In this document: piece after piece, positions 48,072 through 58,256 of the stretch
Position numbering within the stretch: the first letter of the stretch is position 1
Layout of the letters: each line of letters begins with the position of its first letter
NCBI GenBank assembly: GCA_035578155.1
Contig: JAPWDM010000015.1
Span: 1,379,001-1,443,000 of the forward strand
Reading direction: 5' to 3'
Source of the DNA: Brachynemurus nebulosus
Taxonomy: Eukaryota; Arthropoda; Insecta; Neuroptera; Myrmeleontidae
DNA length: 64,000 nt
The notes under the pieces: generated by a model
The model's input: only the letters and a program-made list of their open reading frames with translations
Databases searched by the model: none
What the model was told of the DNA's origin: nothing
Made by a program: the position numbers and the translations under genes

Positions 48072-48668
48072 ATGGATGAAAATAGACATGTTTGTGCTCC
48101 TTTTTCTTCCTTCGTTCCTGACTGTGAAGAACATAATCATAGTTTAATGGAACATTCAAATTAATTTGAAAAATTGTTATATTATGATATTACAAGCAGG
48201 AAATGGGTACCTATTCCACAAGCCATACATCAGATGCAATTAGGTATGAAAGAACTATAAACTTGAAAAAGCGAGTTAGGTTAGCTTAGATCAAAGTTTT
48301 TTTAGTTAGGACAATCGGAAAACTAGTTTTGATTTCTCTCGTGTTATGAGGACCCTGTGAAGCAGGGCCCGCCGACTTCACTAATTGTTATATTTACGAG
48401 TATTGTAGTATTTTCAGGATTGCAGCCTAAAATTTTACATAGATTACAGCATCACTTAAATTTTATGCGGATTAGATTAAATGCATTTGAATTGGCTCAT
48501 CGTAATTCTGTACTACGTCATACGTCAATGTCAGCTAGTAGTGAAAATGACTCTGAAAATGAATCAGTTTGACCACAACCACCAGCATCTGCACAGAGAA
48601 AAACTTCACCTAAGTCAACAACACATCATCTTAGAATTATGAATAAAGTTTATAAAGTTTTCACTTAA
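48072..48668 (+). pseudogene. Two-exon gene of unknown family with two stops
   Basis: Exon 1 follows acceptor TTTTTATTTCAG (ends 48063) and opens MDENRHVCAPFSSFVPDCEE. An in-frame TAA follows HSN, after which the same frame continues YYDITSRKWVPIPQAIHQ to a donor (TTAG/GTATGA, 48243). Exon 2 starts at 48418 after TATTTTCAG in matching phase and reads LQPKILHRLQHHLNFMRIRL to TGA at 48570. The frame stays open beyond it (PQPPASAQRKTSPKSTTHH) to TAA at 48668. Matching phases across the intron and open frame across two single stops argue for a recently lost coding gene or transposon exon. Confidence 0.45.
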
Positions 48669-49087
48669 AATTGAGCAGTAATCCCAATAATATTTAAAGG
48701 GCTGCTGTTTAAATCGAAGAGAAATCTTTATATAAAAATAGTTTTTGATTAGAAAGCATATAAAACATTCAAAGAATAATCTTCTTAATTTAAATTTAAT
48801 AAATAAGGCTGCACATTAAAATACAAAATATTATATTTAAAAAAATGTTTATTATTAGAAAAAACAAGTAAATAATACAAATTTAACATAAAATTCAGTT
48901 GACCTAATATTTTAGATATAAAAACTATCTAGAAAAACCAGAATTTTCGTATCAATTTTGAGTGCTCAGTTTATAAAAAATATGCTAGTTTTATTACAGA
49001 GAAAGAAATCGTTTTAATTTGTAATCTAGTACATTATCGATGGCTAAACATTTCAGTGCCTAATAATATGTAACTCTAATATTTAAA

Positions 49088-49440
49088 AAACAATTACTTA
49101 TATTTACTGCGAATGCAGAACGATTCACGGTTCACTAATTGAAATTGACACTTAAAATTTCTAACTTTATAATTGATCCTTTTTGTAACATTAAGCAACA
49201 TTTTTTACTTACAACACAAATTTACTTACATTTACTGCGAATGCAGAACGATTCACGGTTCACTAATTGAAACTGACACTTAAAATTTCTAACTTTATAA
49301 TTGATCCTTTTTGTAACATTAAGCAATATTTTTTACTTACAACACAAATTTACTTACATTTACTGCGAATGCAGAACGATTCACGGTTCACTAATTGAAA
49401 TTGACACTTAAAATTTCTAACTTTTACTATAATTAATCCT
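49088..49440. repeat. 128-bp tandem repeat, three copies
   Basis: GCGAATGCAGAACGATTCAC recurs at about 49109, 49237 and 49365 with the flanking sequence, giving a 128-base period at very high identity. Confidence 0.95.
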
Positions 49441-49447
49441 TTTTGTA

Positions 49448-49636
49448 ACTTGATCTCAGGGAAAACTCAACAGACTGCATCACTCATTCTGACGAAAGTT
49501 AGGTGTATGTACTCTGTATGTACCACCTCTCAAAGAGTATGCTATATATATATATGTACGCATACATGAAGGGTATGCTATACGTATCTTATTCCTTAAA
49601 GGAATGGCTTAGAACGCACCAAAACCCACTACTGGT
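49448..49636. repeat. Long-range inverted repeat, copy 2
   Basis: Inverse copy of 31197-31383. Followed by TATAGCCCCGTTACTGTAC, which resembles the pogo-like subterminal word. Confidence 0.85.
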
Positions 49637-49702
49637 ATAGCCCCGTTACTGTACAATTTAACCCCAAATAGTTTAATATGGTAACATTAATGCCTATTAC
49701 AC

Positions 49703-50093
49703 AATCAATGAAATATTAAATAAGAAATAAGGAGTGTGCCATCTAATAACGTTGATCGTGTTCCATTAGCAAACACAAACGACACTGTGTAACACAGTGC
49801 ATTTAGGGTAAAAGTAATTCCAACCAAATTTTCGTGATTTTTGTACTTTCTTTTCTCACAAAAAACTATTTTTTTTTTAATTTTATTGTGAAACTAACAA
49901 TCAATGAAATATGAAATAAGAAATAAGGAGTGTGCTATCTAGTAACGTTGATCGTGTTCCATTAGCAAACACAAACGACACTGTGTAACACAGTGCATTT
50001 AGGGTAACAGTAGTGCCAACCAAATTTTCGTGATTTTTGTACTTTCTTTTTCACAAGAAACTAGTTTTATTTAAATTTTATTGCGAAGCTAAC
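49703..50093. repeat. 196-bp tandem duplication
   Basis: AATCAATGAAATATxAAATA through GTGTAACACAGTGCATTTAG occurs at 49703-49898 and again at 49899-50093. Inverted pieces of the same unit (CTCCTTATTTCTTATTTC) lie at 50366-50460, making a local palindrome just upstream of the transposase. Confidence 0.9.
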
Positions 50094-50498
50094 TTTTTAT
50101 CTACTTTTAATTAAATTATATATGTAATTGGGAATCACAAAAAGTATACCAAGTAGATTGAATCTATTTTTTTTTAAATCTAGTAACTTTGTCTGTGCTG
50201 CCCTCTGCAGAAACAAAAAAAGTTGATGTTCCATTAGTGAAAAAAGTAGGCACAGTGTAACACAGTGTCATGCACTGTGTAATATTTTTGCTATTTAGAT
50301 GTACAAAAATACCTACACATTACCTATGAGCAGTAAATTTCCATTTAATGTCACTAGATGGTGAACTCCTTATTTCTTATTTCTTATTCCTTATTTCTTA
50401 TTTCATTAAAGTTGCATTCAGCGTTACTAGATGGCACACTCCTTATTTCTTATTTCTTGGCGAAAAGTCAACGCAGTAACATTAAGATTTATTTACAG

Positions 50499-52477
50499 AT
50501 GGTTCGTAAATATCAAAGGATAAGCCAAAGAGGAATGTGGACGGAAGAAGCAATGAAAGCAGCTATTGATGACGTCATAAATAACGTTAAAAAATAAGAG
50601 AAGCAGCCAGGGCTTATAACATTCCAGTTATGACATTGAGTGATAGAATTAAGACTCGTAATTCAAAAAAGGTAGCTTTAGGACATAAACCCGTATTCAC
50701 AGAAGAGCAAGAAAACGAAATTGCAGAACAAGTTTTATTTCTAGCAAAAATGTTTTATGCTATTTCCTCGGTTGAACTCCGCCGCTTAGTGTTTGGATAT
50801 GCTGAGAAAAATGGCATTCCACATACATTTAACAAATCGGCTAAGTTAGCAGGGCAAGATTGGCTTAATGGATTTTTGAAGCGGAAACAAAGAATCAGCA
50901 TTCGGAAACCAGAAGCAACAAGCATAAGTCGAATAACTGCTTTCAATAAAGAAGAAGTGAATCTTTTTTTTTCTAACCTTAAATGTGAAATGGACAAACA
51001 CAAGTTTACGGCCTCAAAAATATATAATTTTGATGAAACAGGGATTTCTGCGGTCCAAAAACCAGGAAAGACTTTATGCCCGAGAGGAACTAAGCAAGTG
51101 GGTGCTGCTACTAGCTGGGACCGGGGGAAAAATATCACCGTGGGCTGTGCAATGAGCGCTGCAGGTGAATACATTCCACCAATGTTTATATTCCCTCGCA
51201 AGAGAATGAGCCCTAATTTGATAAAAGGTGGACCACCAAATGCAATTTACCGTTGTAGTTACAACGGGTGGATAACTGAAGAATTGTTTGTCACCTGGTT
51301 GAACCATTTTATTTTCCATGCTAAGCCAACTAAAGAGCAGCCGGTGCTTCTAGTAATGGATAACCATAAAACCCACACTACCTTAATAGCGTACAATATT
51401 TGCAAAGAGAATGGAATAATTGTGGTCACACTACCACCACACTCGTCACATCGGCTTCAGCCATTAGACATTACTTTCTTTGGCAGCCTAAAAGCAGCAT
51501 TCAACAAGGAATGTGACAATTTTCTTAGGTCACACCAACATGAGAGGATAACACCTTATGACATCGCTGCTATTTTTAACAATGCCTATGTTAAGGTTGC
51601 TAACATAGCAAAAGGTGTAACTGGTTTCGCATCGGCTGGGATATTTCCTCTTGATCCGGAAAAATTCACTGAAGAGAATTTTGCAGTACGATCAGAGATT
51701 GAACAGAGATTACCCATTATAGAAGATAAAGATGTTGCTTGTGGTATAGATGCGAGAGATACTTCAGTCTCGGGAGTCGAGAATAGCCTAACTACAGCTC
51801 AAATAGATTTAAGTACGAACGACGACCCAATTCCAGATCACATAGATGTCAAATCTCTATAAAATGCACCAACCATGCCTTGTTTGGACGAAAGTGCTGA
51901 GCTTCAATCTCCGGTAGTATCTTTTAAATCTCTCTGCCCCACACCTCAGTCCAAAATAGTGATGGTAACTCCAAAACAACAACATTCAGTCATTTTTGCG
52001 AAGTCCCCAAATAAAGCTCAACTTCAAGAGTCAGCAACAGTGAAAGAATTGAAGAAAAAAATTCAACAACTTCAGGAAAAGATTAAAGTTAGAAACGAAG
52101 AGTGGAAAAAATTAAAAAAAGACAACACGATACTCAAAAATAAAACTAGAGGAATTTCTAAACCAAAAAGCCCCAAATCCAAAAACCGAAGAAATATTAG
52201 ATTTGATGATTCGTCATCAGAAGACGACATTACTGACATAAAAGACGTTTGCCAAGACGATTATTTAGATGATGTGTACCCAAAGAAGTCATTTCTTAAA
52301 AACGGAGTACCAAGAGAAGCCTCGGGCTCAAAGGATGTATGCCTCTTGTGCGGGGATTTTGGCAAGGACAAAGAACTTTGGTTTAGGTGCTGCTCATGTG
52401 CAGGTTGGATCCATTCGGCTTGCAGTGCTGCGGAGTCTGCAGATAACTTTATTTGTGATTTTTGTTTAAATATATAA
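50499..52477 (+). pseudogene. Pogo/Tigger-like transposase with PHD finger
   Basis: The ATG at 50499 directly follows a splice acceptor (AGATTTATTTACAG). The first 33 codons start a psq-type HTH (YQRISQRGMWTEEAMKAAI). A one-base shift near 50595 leads to REAARAYNIPVMTLSDRI and the frame 50630-51862. The CENPB-like HTH is followed by the DDE_1 catalytic core: YNFDETGI, VLLVMDNHKTH and HRLQPLDITFFGSLK. One TAA at 51860 separates the in-frame tail 51875-52477. The tail has a coiled coil (VKELKKKIQQLQEKIK) and a C-terminal PHD finger (CLLCGDFGKDKELWFRCCSC, then IHSACSAA and FICDFCLNI). Two lesions only; catalytic residues intact. Confidence 0.9.
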
Positions 52478-52659
52478 TAATTTTGTTCTACATCACTTTT
52501 TTTTATAAAAGTTAACCTAAAACTTTTTATACTTTTGTAAGTTGAACTAAACACCGATAACATTTCTTAGTTGAATGTTTCGATAAGTAATAAAAGATGT
52601 TTTGTATAATAATTTATTGCATTATTATTATTTACTTCCCTAATCAGATGATTTTTTTA

Positions 52660-52904
52660 CTGTACGGTATAGCCCCTTCTACCGTACGGAATAGCCCCGA
52701 CCCACGGGGCTATTTCGTACAATGACACTTTTTTTGTAATTTAATTTAAGTATGTAAACAGTGGAATAATTCAAATTTTTTTGTGTGTAATCAGTAGCCA
52801 ATAGTTCAAATTGTGTATTGCTTATTTTTTTATAATTTTATACTCAATATTAGCTGAGCAATAACAAATTTCGCTTAAGTGTACGGCACAGTCCCGCTCT
52901 CCCC
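52660..52904 (+). mobile_element. Right end of the pogo-like transposon
   Basis: The inverted terminus CAGTCCCGCTCTCCCC/TA ends at 52904 and mirrors the left end at 30801. Three copies of the GTACGGxATAGCCCC word, in both orientations, lie at 52664-52720. The terminus falls inside the reading frame of a LINE, so the pogo-like copy inserted into that LINE. Confidence 0.75.
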
Positions 52905-55135
52905 TATCGTTCGACAGTAGGTCTTTAATTTTATTGCTTATTTTAAATGTGGCATGTTCACGAGCATAATAAGGGCACTGCACTAAGAAATGTTTGACTG
53001 ATTCCTGTTGATTGCACTTTGGACATTTTGGCGGTGGTTCCCGTTTGATCAGGTGTGGGTGAGTATATTTTGTGTGTCCAGTTCTCAGTTGCATCAATAT
53101 AACTTCTTCTCTGCGGTTTGTTCTGCTAGAGTTCCAAGGTTTCGTGTCCTCTTTTATTTCTCGCAGTTTACTGATCGAGCAGCTGCTTTTTTGGTTCCAT
53201 TGTTGGTATATCAGTTTCTTAGCTGCGGTTAAGATGTCCTCTAAAAGCATGTCTTCGAGTTGCTTACCTGTTTCAGCTGCTTCCTTAGCTAGTGAGTCCA
53301 CCGTTTCGTTTTTTTCGATTTCCACGTGTGCAGGTATCCAGCATAGGCTTATGGTTATATTTTTGTCTATCTCTAAGTGTTTTATCAGATTTTGTATGTT
53401 TTGTATTATGCTTTTGTTGTTCGATGTATTTTTTGTAGCATTGATGACACTTTGGGAATCAATAAATACAAGGTATTTTTTATTTGGTAAATTTCGTACT
53501 GAAGTTATTGCTTGGTATATTGCTATAGCTTCAGCGGTAAAAACAGTGGTGTATTTGCTGAGCTTAAAAAGCTTTGTTGAGTACTGGTTAAAAAAGCACA
53601 TCCCACCTTGTCATTTATTTTAGAACCATCAGTGAAAATAAAGTAGGAGTCTTGGCAATTTTTGGTGACTTCGTGATATGTTTTTTTATAGATTTGTGAG
53701 GGTGTAGTTTCTTTGGGGAAGGTTTCGAAATTTTTAAGAATATTTATATTTTTATCAACCCAGGGTGGCAGCTTTACTTCTTCGAAAGTTTTCCTTGATT
53801 GTATACAAAATTTAATCTGATGCTGGATAATCTTGAGTCGAATGGTAAGGATGATTGGCATAGATTATAGAGTATATGGGGTTTTTCAGGATGTTGTAAT
53901 TTAGATGCTCTCTGTTGTCTAGGACTTTTGATGCGTACGTTACGGTATGAAGAGATCTCCTATAAGTTAAAGGTAATTCTCCACTTTCAACTGTTAAGCT
54001 TGTTTATGGACACGTTCTATATGCCCCTGTTATTATTCGTAGAGATATTGATTGTATAGTATCTAGTAATTGTGAGAAGTATGGTCGTGAAGACGAGTAA
54101 ACTACACAACCATAGTCTAGTTTGGTTCTTATTTTTGTATGATAGAAAAGCATGAGTTTTTTCCTGTCAGCACCTCGATTATTATTGTTGAGAATTTTGA
54201 GTATGTTTATCTCTTTCATACATTTGGATTTTAGTTCTTTAATTTGTCTTGCCCAAGAGAGTTTGGAATCAAAATATAATCGTAGAAATTTGACAGAATC
54301 ACTGTATGTAAGCGGTTTATTGTATAGCAATAGTTGTGGATATTCAATTTGTTTCTTTGTTTTTCTAAAAATAATAGTTTCAGTTTTTTCTGTAGAGAAG
54401 CTTAGGCCGTTTTTACTGAACCATATTTCTAAAGCGTTTAAGGATGTTTGCATTATTTGTTGTGCAAAATCTAGATTTTTCCTTCGCAGATATATGGCTA
54501 AATCATCAGCATACAGACACTTTTGAATGGGAGTAGGGATTGAATTGGTTATATCATGAATGGCCACGTTAAAAAGCAAACAGCTCAAGACAGACCCTTG
54601 CGGTAGGCTATTTTCTATGCTTTTAAATCCGGACATGTTATTTTCAATTTTTGTAGCGATATATCTTTCTTTTAAGAAGTTGTCTCTGAAGTTTATAAGA
54701 TGTCCTCTTAGACCCCATGATGCTAAGGTTCTAATTATTTTTTGTCTTCAGACCATGTCATATGCCTTGTGTATATCAAAAAATACTCCAATAAGAAACT
54801 GTTTTTGTAGAAAGGCATTGCATATGTCATTTTCTAATTTGACTGCGTTATCAATAGCACTTCTTCCCTTGCGGAAGGTACACTGTAAGGGATTATAGTA
54901 ATTGTTTTGTTCTAAGTAATACTGAAGTCGTACTTTCTATTAGTTTACACGTACAGCATGTTAGTGATATAGATCTGTAGCTATCGAATTCTAGTTTTGG
55001 TTTATTAGCTTTTATTATAGGGGTAATTATTGCTTTCTTCCAATCTTCTGGAAATATATGGCTTGTGAATATCTGATTGTATATATTTAATAGATATTTT
55101 TTGTTTCTGGTGTTAAGATTTCTTATAAATAATAA
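52905..55135 (-). pseudogene. LINE ORF2: reverse transcriptase and RNase H
   Basis: Minus-strand frames from about 55130 down contain FPEDWKKAIITPIIKA, AIDNAVKLENDICNAF and FFDIHKAYDMV. Then the catalytic LYADDLAIYL (54004-54636), the RNase H start FIFTDGSK (about 53640), WIPAHVEIEKNETVDSLAKE (about 53300) and a terminal CPKCNQQESVKHFLVQCPYY appear. Several shifts and stops break it. An RNase H after RT places it in the I/R1/LOA-type LINE groups rather than plain jockey. The 3' end is cut by the pogo-like element at 52904. Confidence 0.85.
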
Positions 55136-55139
55136 ACAA

Positions 55140-56206
55140 ATATTTTACTTCGCAAAAATACCACTTTTATTTTTAAACTGTGACAATATTGTTTCGAACC
55201 GTCAGTTCATTTTCAAACAGAATAAATATTACATTCGTTACGTGCCTTATATACTAATTTTATCTATCTATACTTATTAAGGGGGAGTTGTCTGTGATGT
55301 GGAAGTGGAAGTGATAGGAGAATCCAAAAATCAAGAAAAACAAGATTACATTACATGTGACAAGAGGCAAACAAACACGTGGCAAAAGATTGTACTTGAA
55401 AATGACAAAAAGACAATATTACAGTGAATACAGTTTTAAACAGAAATTAAAATTTAAATAAGTTATAATATTGAAAATAAAGTTGAACTGTAAATATCGG
55501 TGTAATCATTTAAAAGGTGATCGGAGCTATGTTTATTTATTTCTATTGCTTGTAGGATTGTTAACTTCTGCCCTTTGCTTGCCTCGTGTAACACAGTAAT
55601 TTCTCGTTCTAGTGTGTGTCCGGTGTCTATTAAGTGCCTCGCAAGAGCAGAGTCGGATTTCTTATTTCTATATGACCTAAAATGCTCTGCTCTCCGGGGT
55701 TTCAAAGTTTCTGCCAGTTTGACTGATGTAAAAACCATTACAATCTTGGCAATTTAATTGTAGATACCCGATTTTTTAAGTTTATCAATTTTTGTTTTAT
55801 TGTTATATATTAAATTTCCTAGATTAAAGCCTGATTTAAATGCTATATTTATGTTTGATTTTGCTAGAACTTTTTTAATTTTATCTGATATTTTACCAAA
55901 ATATGTTATAAAGTTAGTTTTTGGTTCTGGTTTAACGGAGGGGTAAATTTCTTTTAAGATTTGTTTATATTCTTTCTTAGCTATTAATTTATCGATTAGG
56001 TTTGAATTATATCCGTTATTATTCGCTATTATTTTAATATTATTTATTTCTTTTTTAAAACTTTCTTCCGACAAAGGTATATTAAACGCGCGGTGGATCA
56101 TTGAATTGTAGGCTGCGACTTTATGTTAATACGGACTTATTGAATCATTTGGAATTGTAATACTTGAGTAAGATGGTTTTCTATATATATTGAAATCAAA
56201 CTTATT
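55140..56206 (-). pseudogene. Penelope-like element: 3' tail, GIY-YIG domain and RT thumb
   Basis: Below the insertion at 56207 the frame resumes with NIYRKPSYSSITIPNDS, then SMIHRAFNIPLSEESFKKEI (55754-56101), the RT thumb and linker of Penelope elements. The GIY-YIG nuclease starts near 55790 as NCQDCNGFYISQTGR and, after a shift, continues RRAEHFRSYRNKKSDSALAR and ARHLIDTGHTLE (55463-55738). A stop follows. The 320 bases of tail contain GAACTGACGGTTCGAAAC, a word characteristic of Penelope ends. Two or more frameshifts make it inactive. Confidence 0.85.
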
Positions 56207-56243
56207 AATTAAAATTGACATAGTGTTTGAAAATTAACAAACT

Positions 56244-56314
56244 GGACCGGCTGGGACTCGAACCCGGATCTCTTGGTTACCAGCCAAGCGCCTTACCAAC
56301 TAGGCCACCGATCA
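56244..56314 (-). tRNA. tRNA-Thr(GGT)-like, array copy 1
   Basis: Full cloverleaf: D stem GCCT/AGGC, anticodon stem CTTGG/CCAAG with loop CTGGTAA, B box GGTTCGAGTCC, acceptor stem with one mismatch and one G-T pair, and a four-base variable loop. Confidence 0.65.
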
Positions 56315-56598
56315 CTTGTTCGAGTGCCACTCCAATTCAGTAATCAATCAAACACAACCTCTCTCTAATGCGAGACGCAGTTTTTATACTTTTTTTTAAT
56401 TTCAAAATGTTATCGAGTGCCTGTGAAACATTATTAGTGTATGGCGGATTTTTATCCGTATTTAAACATACACCAATATTCATATGTTCACTCAATGTCC
56501 AGCTTTTGCCTGATACTTGAACACTCGATGTACTTTGGCAAATGGCCAATTCATTATGTTAATTAAAATTGACATAGTGTTTGAAAAATTACCAAACT

Positions 56599-56669
56599 GG
56601 ACCGGCTGGGACTCGAACCCGGATCTCTTGGTTACCAGCCAAGCGCCTTACCAACTAGGCCACCGATCA
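56599..56669 (-). tRNA. tRNA-Thr(GGT)-like, array copy 2
   Basis: Same sequence as copy 1, exactly 355 bases further on. Confidence 0.65.
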
Positions 56670-56953
56670 CTTGTTCGAGTGCCACTCCAATTCAGTAATC
56701 AATCAAACACAACCTCTCTCTAATGCGAGACGCAGTTTTTATACTTTTTTTTAATTTCAAAATGTTATCGAGTGCCTGTGAAACATTATTAGTGTATGGC
56801 GGATTTTTATCCGTATTTAAACATACACCAATATTCATATGTTCACTCAATGTCCAGCTTTTGCCTGATACTTGAACACTCGATGTACTTTGGCAAATGG
56901 CCAATTCATTATGTTAATTAAAATTGACATAGTGTTTGAAAAATTACCAAACT

Positions 56954-57024
56954 GGACCGGCTGGGACTCGAACCCGGATCTCTTGGTTACCAGCCAAGCG
57001 CCTTACCAACTAGGCCACCGATCA
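56954..57024 (-). tRNA. tRNA-Thr(GGT)-like, array copy 3
   Basis: Same sequence as copies 1 and 2, again at a 355-base interval. Confidence 0.65.
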
Positions 57025-57296
57025 CTTGTTCGAGTGCCACTCCAATTCAGTAATCAATCAAACACAACCTCTCTCTAATGCGAGACGCAGTTTTTATACT
57101 TTTTTTTTTTTTTTTAATTTCAAAACGTTATCGAGTGCCTGTGAAACATTATCGAGTGTTCAAGTATCAGGCAAAAGCTGGACATTGAGTGAACATATGA
57201 ATATTGGTGTATGTTTAAATACGGATAAAAATCCGCCATACACTAATAATGTTTCACAGGCACTCGATAACATTTTGAAATTAAAAAAAAAAGTAT

Positions 57297-57585
57297 ATCA
57301 AACTTATTGTTAATTTTGGTTATAGTCAAATCTAAAAAGTTTATACTATTATCTTTTTCTTCCTCTAAGTCAAATTGAATTTTTGGATCTAATGAATTTA
57401 ATGACTCTACAAATTTTTCTAGCTGGCGGATTGATCCATCGAAGCCTATAATTATGTCATCCACGTATCTATACCAAAATTTTACATGTTGTTTGATTAG
57501 TGTATTATTCATTATTATTTCTTCTAAGTTCGACATATAAATTTCTGCCAACAGAGGGCTCAGAGGTGAGCTACGGGCCGTATTC
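57297..57585 (-). pseudogene. Penelope-like reverse transcriptase, 5'-truncated
   Basis: From about 57585 the frame reads SPLSPLLAEIYMSNLEEII, then the catalytic WYRYVDDIIIGF and NSINFLDLTITKINNKFD. The insertion of the tRNA array follows at once. Everything upstream of the RT palm is missing, the common 5' truncation of a target-primed copy. At its start it is joined in frame to an unrelated CCHC protein. Confidence 0.85.
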
Positions 57586-57899
57586 ATTTGCGAACGTTTT
57601 GTACATTGGACTATCAAGTGGTTTTGATCTCCACAGTATGAACAGGTTTTTATTGGCCCCTCATACTGTATGAGAGCTCTGTGTCCTTTTATGATGACAA
57701 AGGAAGGGATGTGGGTTTTAAGGAGACATTTGACTACCCTATTACCATTCTTATATTTCTTTCCAGTTGGTGCAACATTGTATGACCAATATTCGTCATC
57801 GACAGAAATTACTTGACTGTATTTTTCTAGGGATGATTTTATCTCATTATTATCAAGTTCAAATGCCATATTTTTATGTTGTAGCAGTTTGCACTGCAC
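57586..57899 (-). pseudogene. LINE ORF1-like fragment with a CCHC knuckle
   Basis: About 105 codons ending in CSYCGDQNHLIVQCTKR, preceded by KTHIPSFVIIKGHRALIQYE, the layout of the nucleic-acid-binding end of insect LINE ORF1 proteins. The Penelope RT begins directly after. It may be ORF1 of the LINE at 52.9-55.1 kb, which has the same strand, with the Penelope copy inserted between. That link is inferred. Confidence 0.55.
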
Positions 57900-58080
57900 A
57901 ACAATATTAAATTAAATATTTTAACTATTCACAACAATTATAGATGTTTACACTTAAAAAGACAATCATTCACTCCCCCAAGATTTGAAGGAAAAAAAGA
58001 GAAATGAGAATGAAGACAATGAATTTTCAATGACATCCGGCAACTCATCTTTTTGTATGCACTTAACAAATTGTTTGTAA

Positions 58081-58256
58081 GGGTGTCTGTACACGGTCAG
58101 TAATAATGTCAGTATTTACAAATACTGACATTATTACAGATCGTGTATTGATAATACTGAAGTATTCGTCCATATAATTTATACATTAAAAATAATGATT
58201 TATTATTTTTTTGTCAGTAAATACTGACAGTATTACTGATCGTGTACAGCCAACCT
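58081..58256. mobile_element. Small palindromic MITE
   Basis: GGGTGTCTGTACACGGTCAG at the left mirrors the right end, and the words TAATGTCAGTATTTAC and their inverses occur twice each, so nested hairpins form. The terminal style suggests a hAT-type MITE. No target duplication is certain. Confidence 0.6.

Larger units (their letters stand above)
56207..57296 (-). mobile_element. Multimeric tRNA-bearing retroposon
   Basis: About three head-to-tail units of 355 bases, very nearly identical, each with one tRNA-Thr-like sequence on the minus strand. In minus-strand sense the 3' end (TCAATTTTAATT) is next to the left target duplication. The 5' part, about 57151-57296, is inverted, as twin priming produces. 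A T5 tract (GGTAATTTTTC) lies about 15 bases after each tRNA-like sequence, a possible Pol III terminator. The tRNA-like part is near the 3' end of the unit, not at the 5' end as in ordinary SINEs. Confidence 0.8.
56195..57308. repeat. 12-bp target-site duplication around the tRNA array
   Basis: ATCAAACTTATT occurs at 56195-56206 and 57297-57308. The Penelope reading frame continues logically across the two sides, so the 1,090 bases between are an insertion. Confidence 0.85.

Noticed and set aside
56244..57024. Functional tRNA-Thr gene cluster
   Set aside because: A GGT anticodon for Thr is not used in eukaryotes, the variable loop is one base short and the copies lie inside a retroposon. 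Kept as tRNA-like sequences only.
56337..57078. 70-codon and 68-codon frames repeated in each array unit
   Set aside because: The frame is lost by a one-base change in the copy at 2.7-3.0 kb and the unit length is not a multiple of three, so there is no sign of coding selection.
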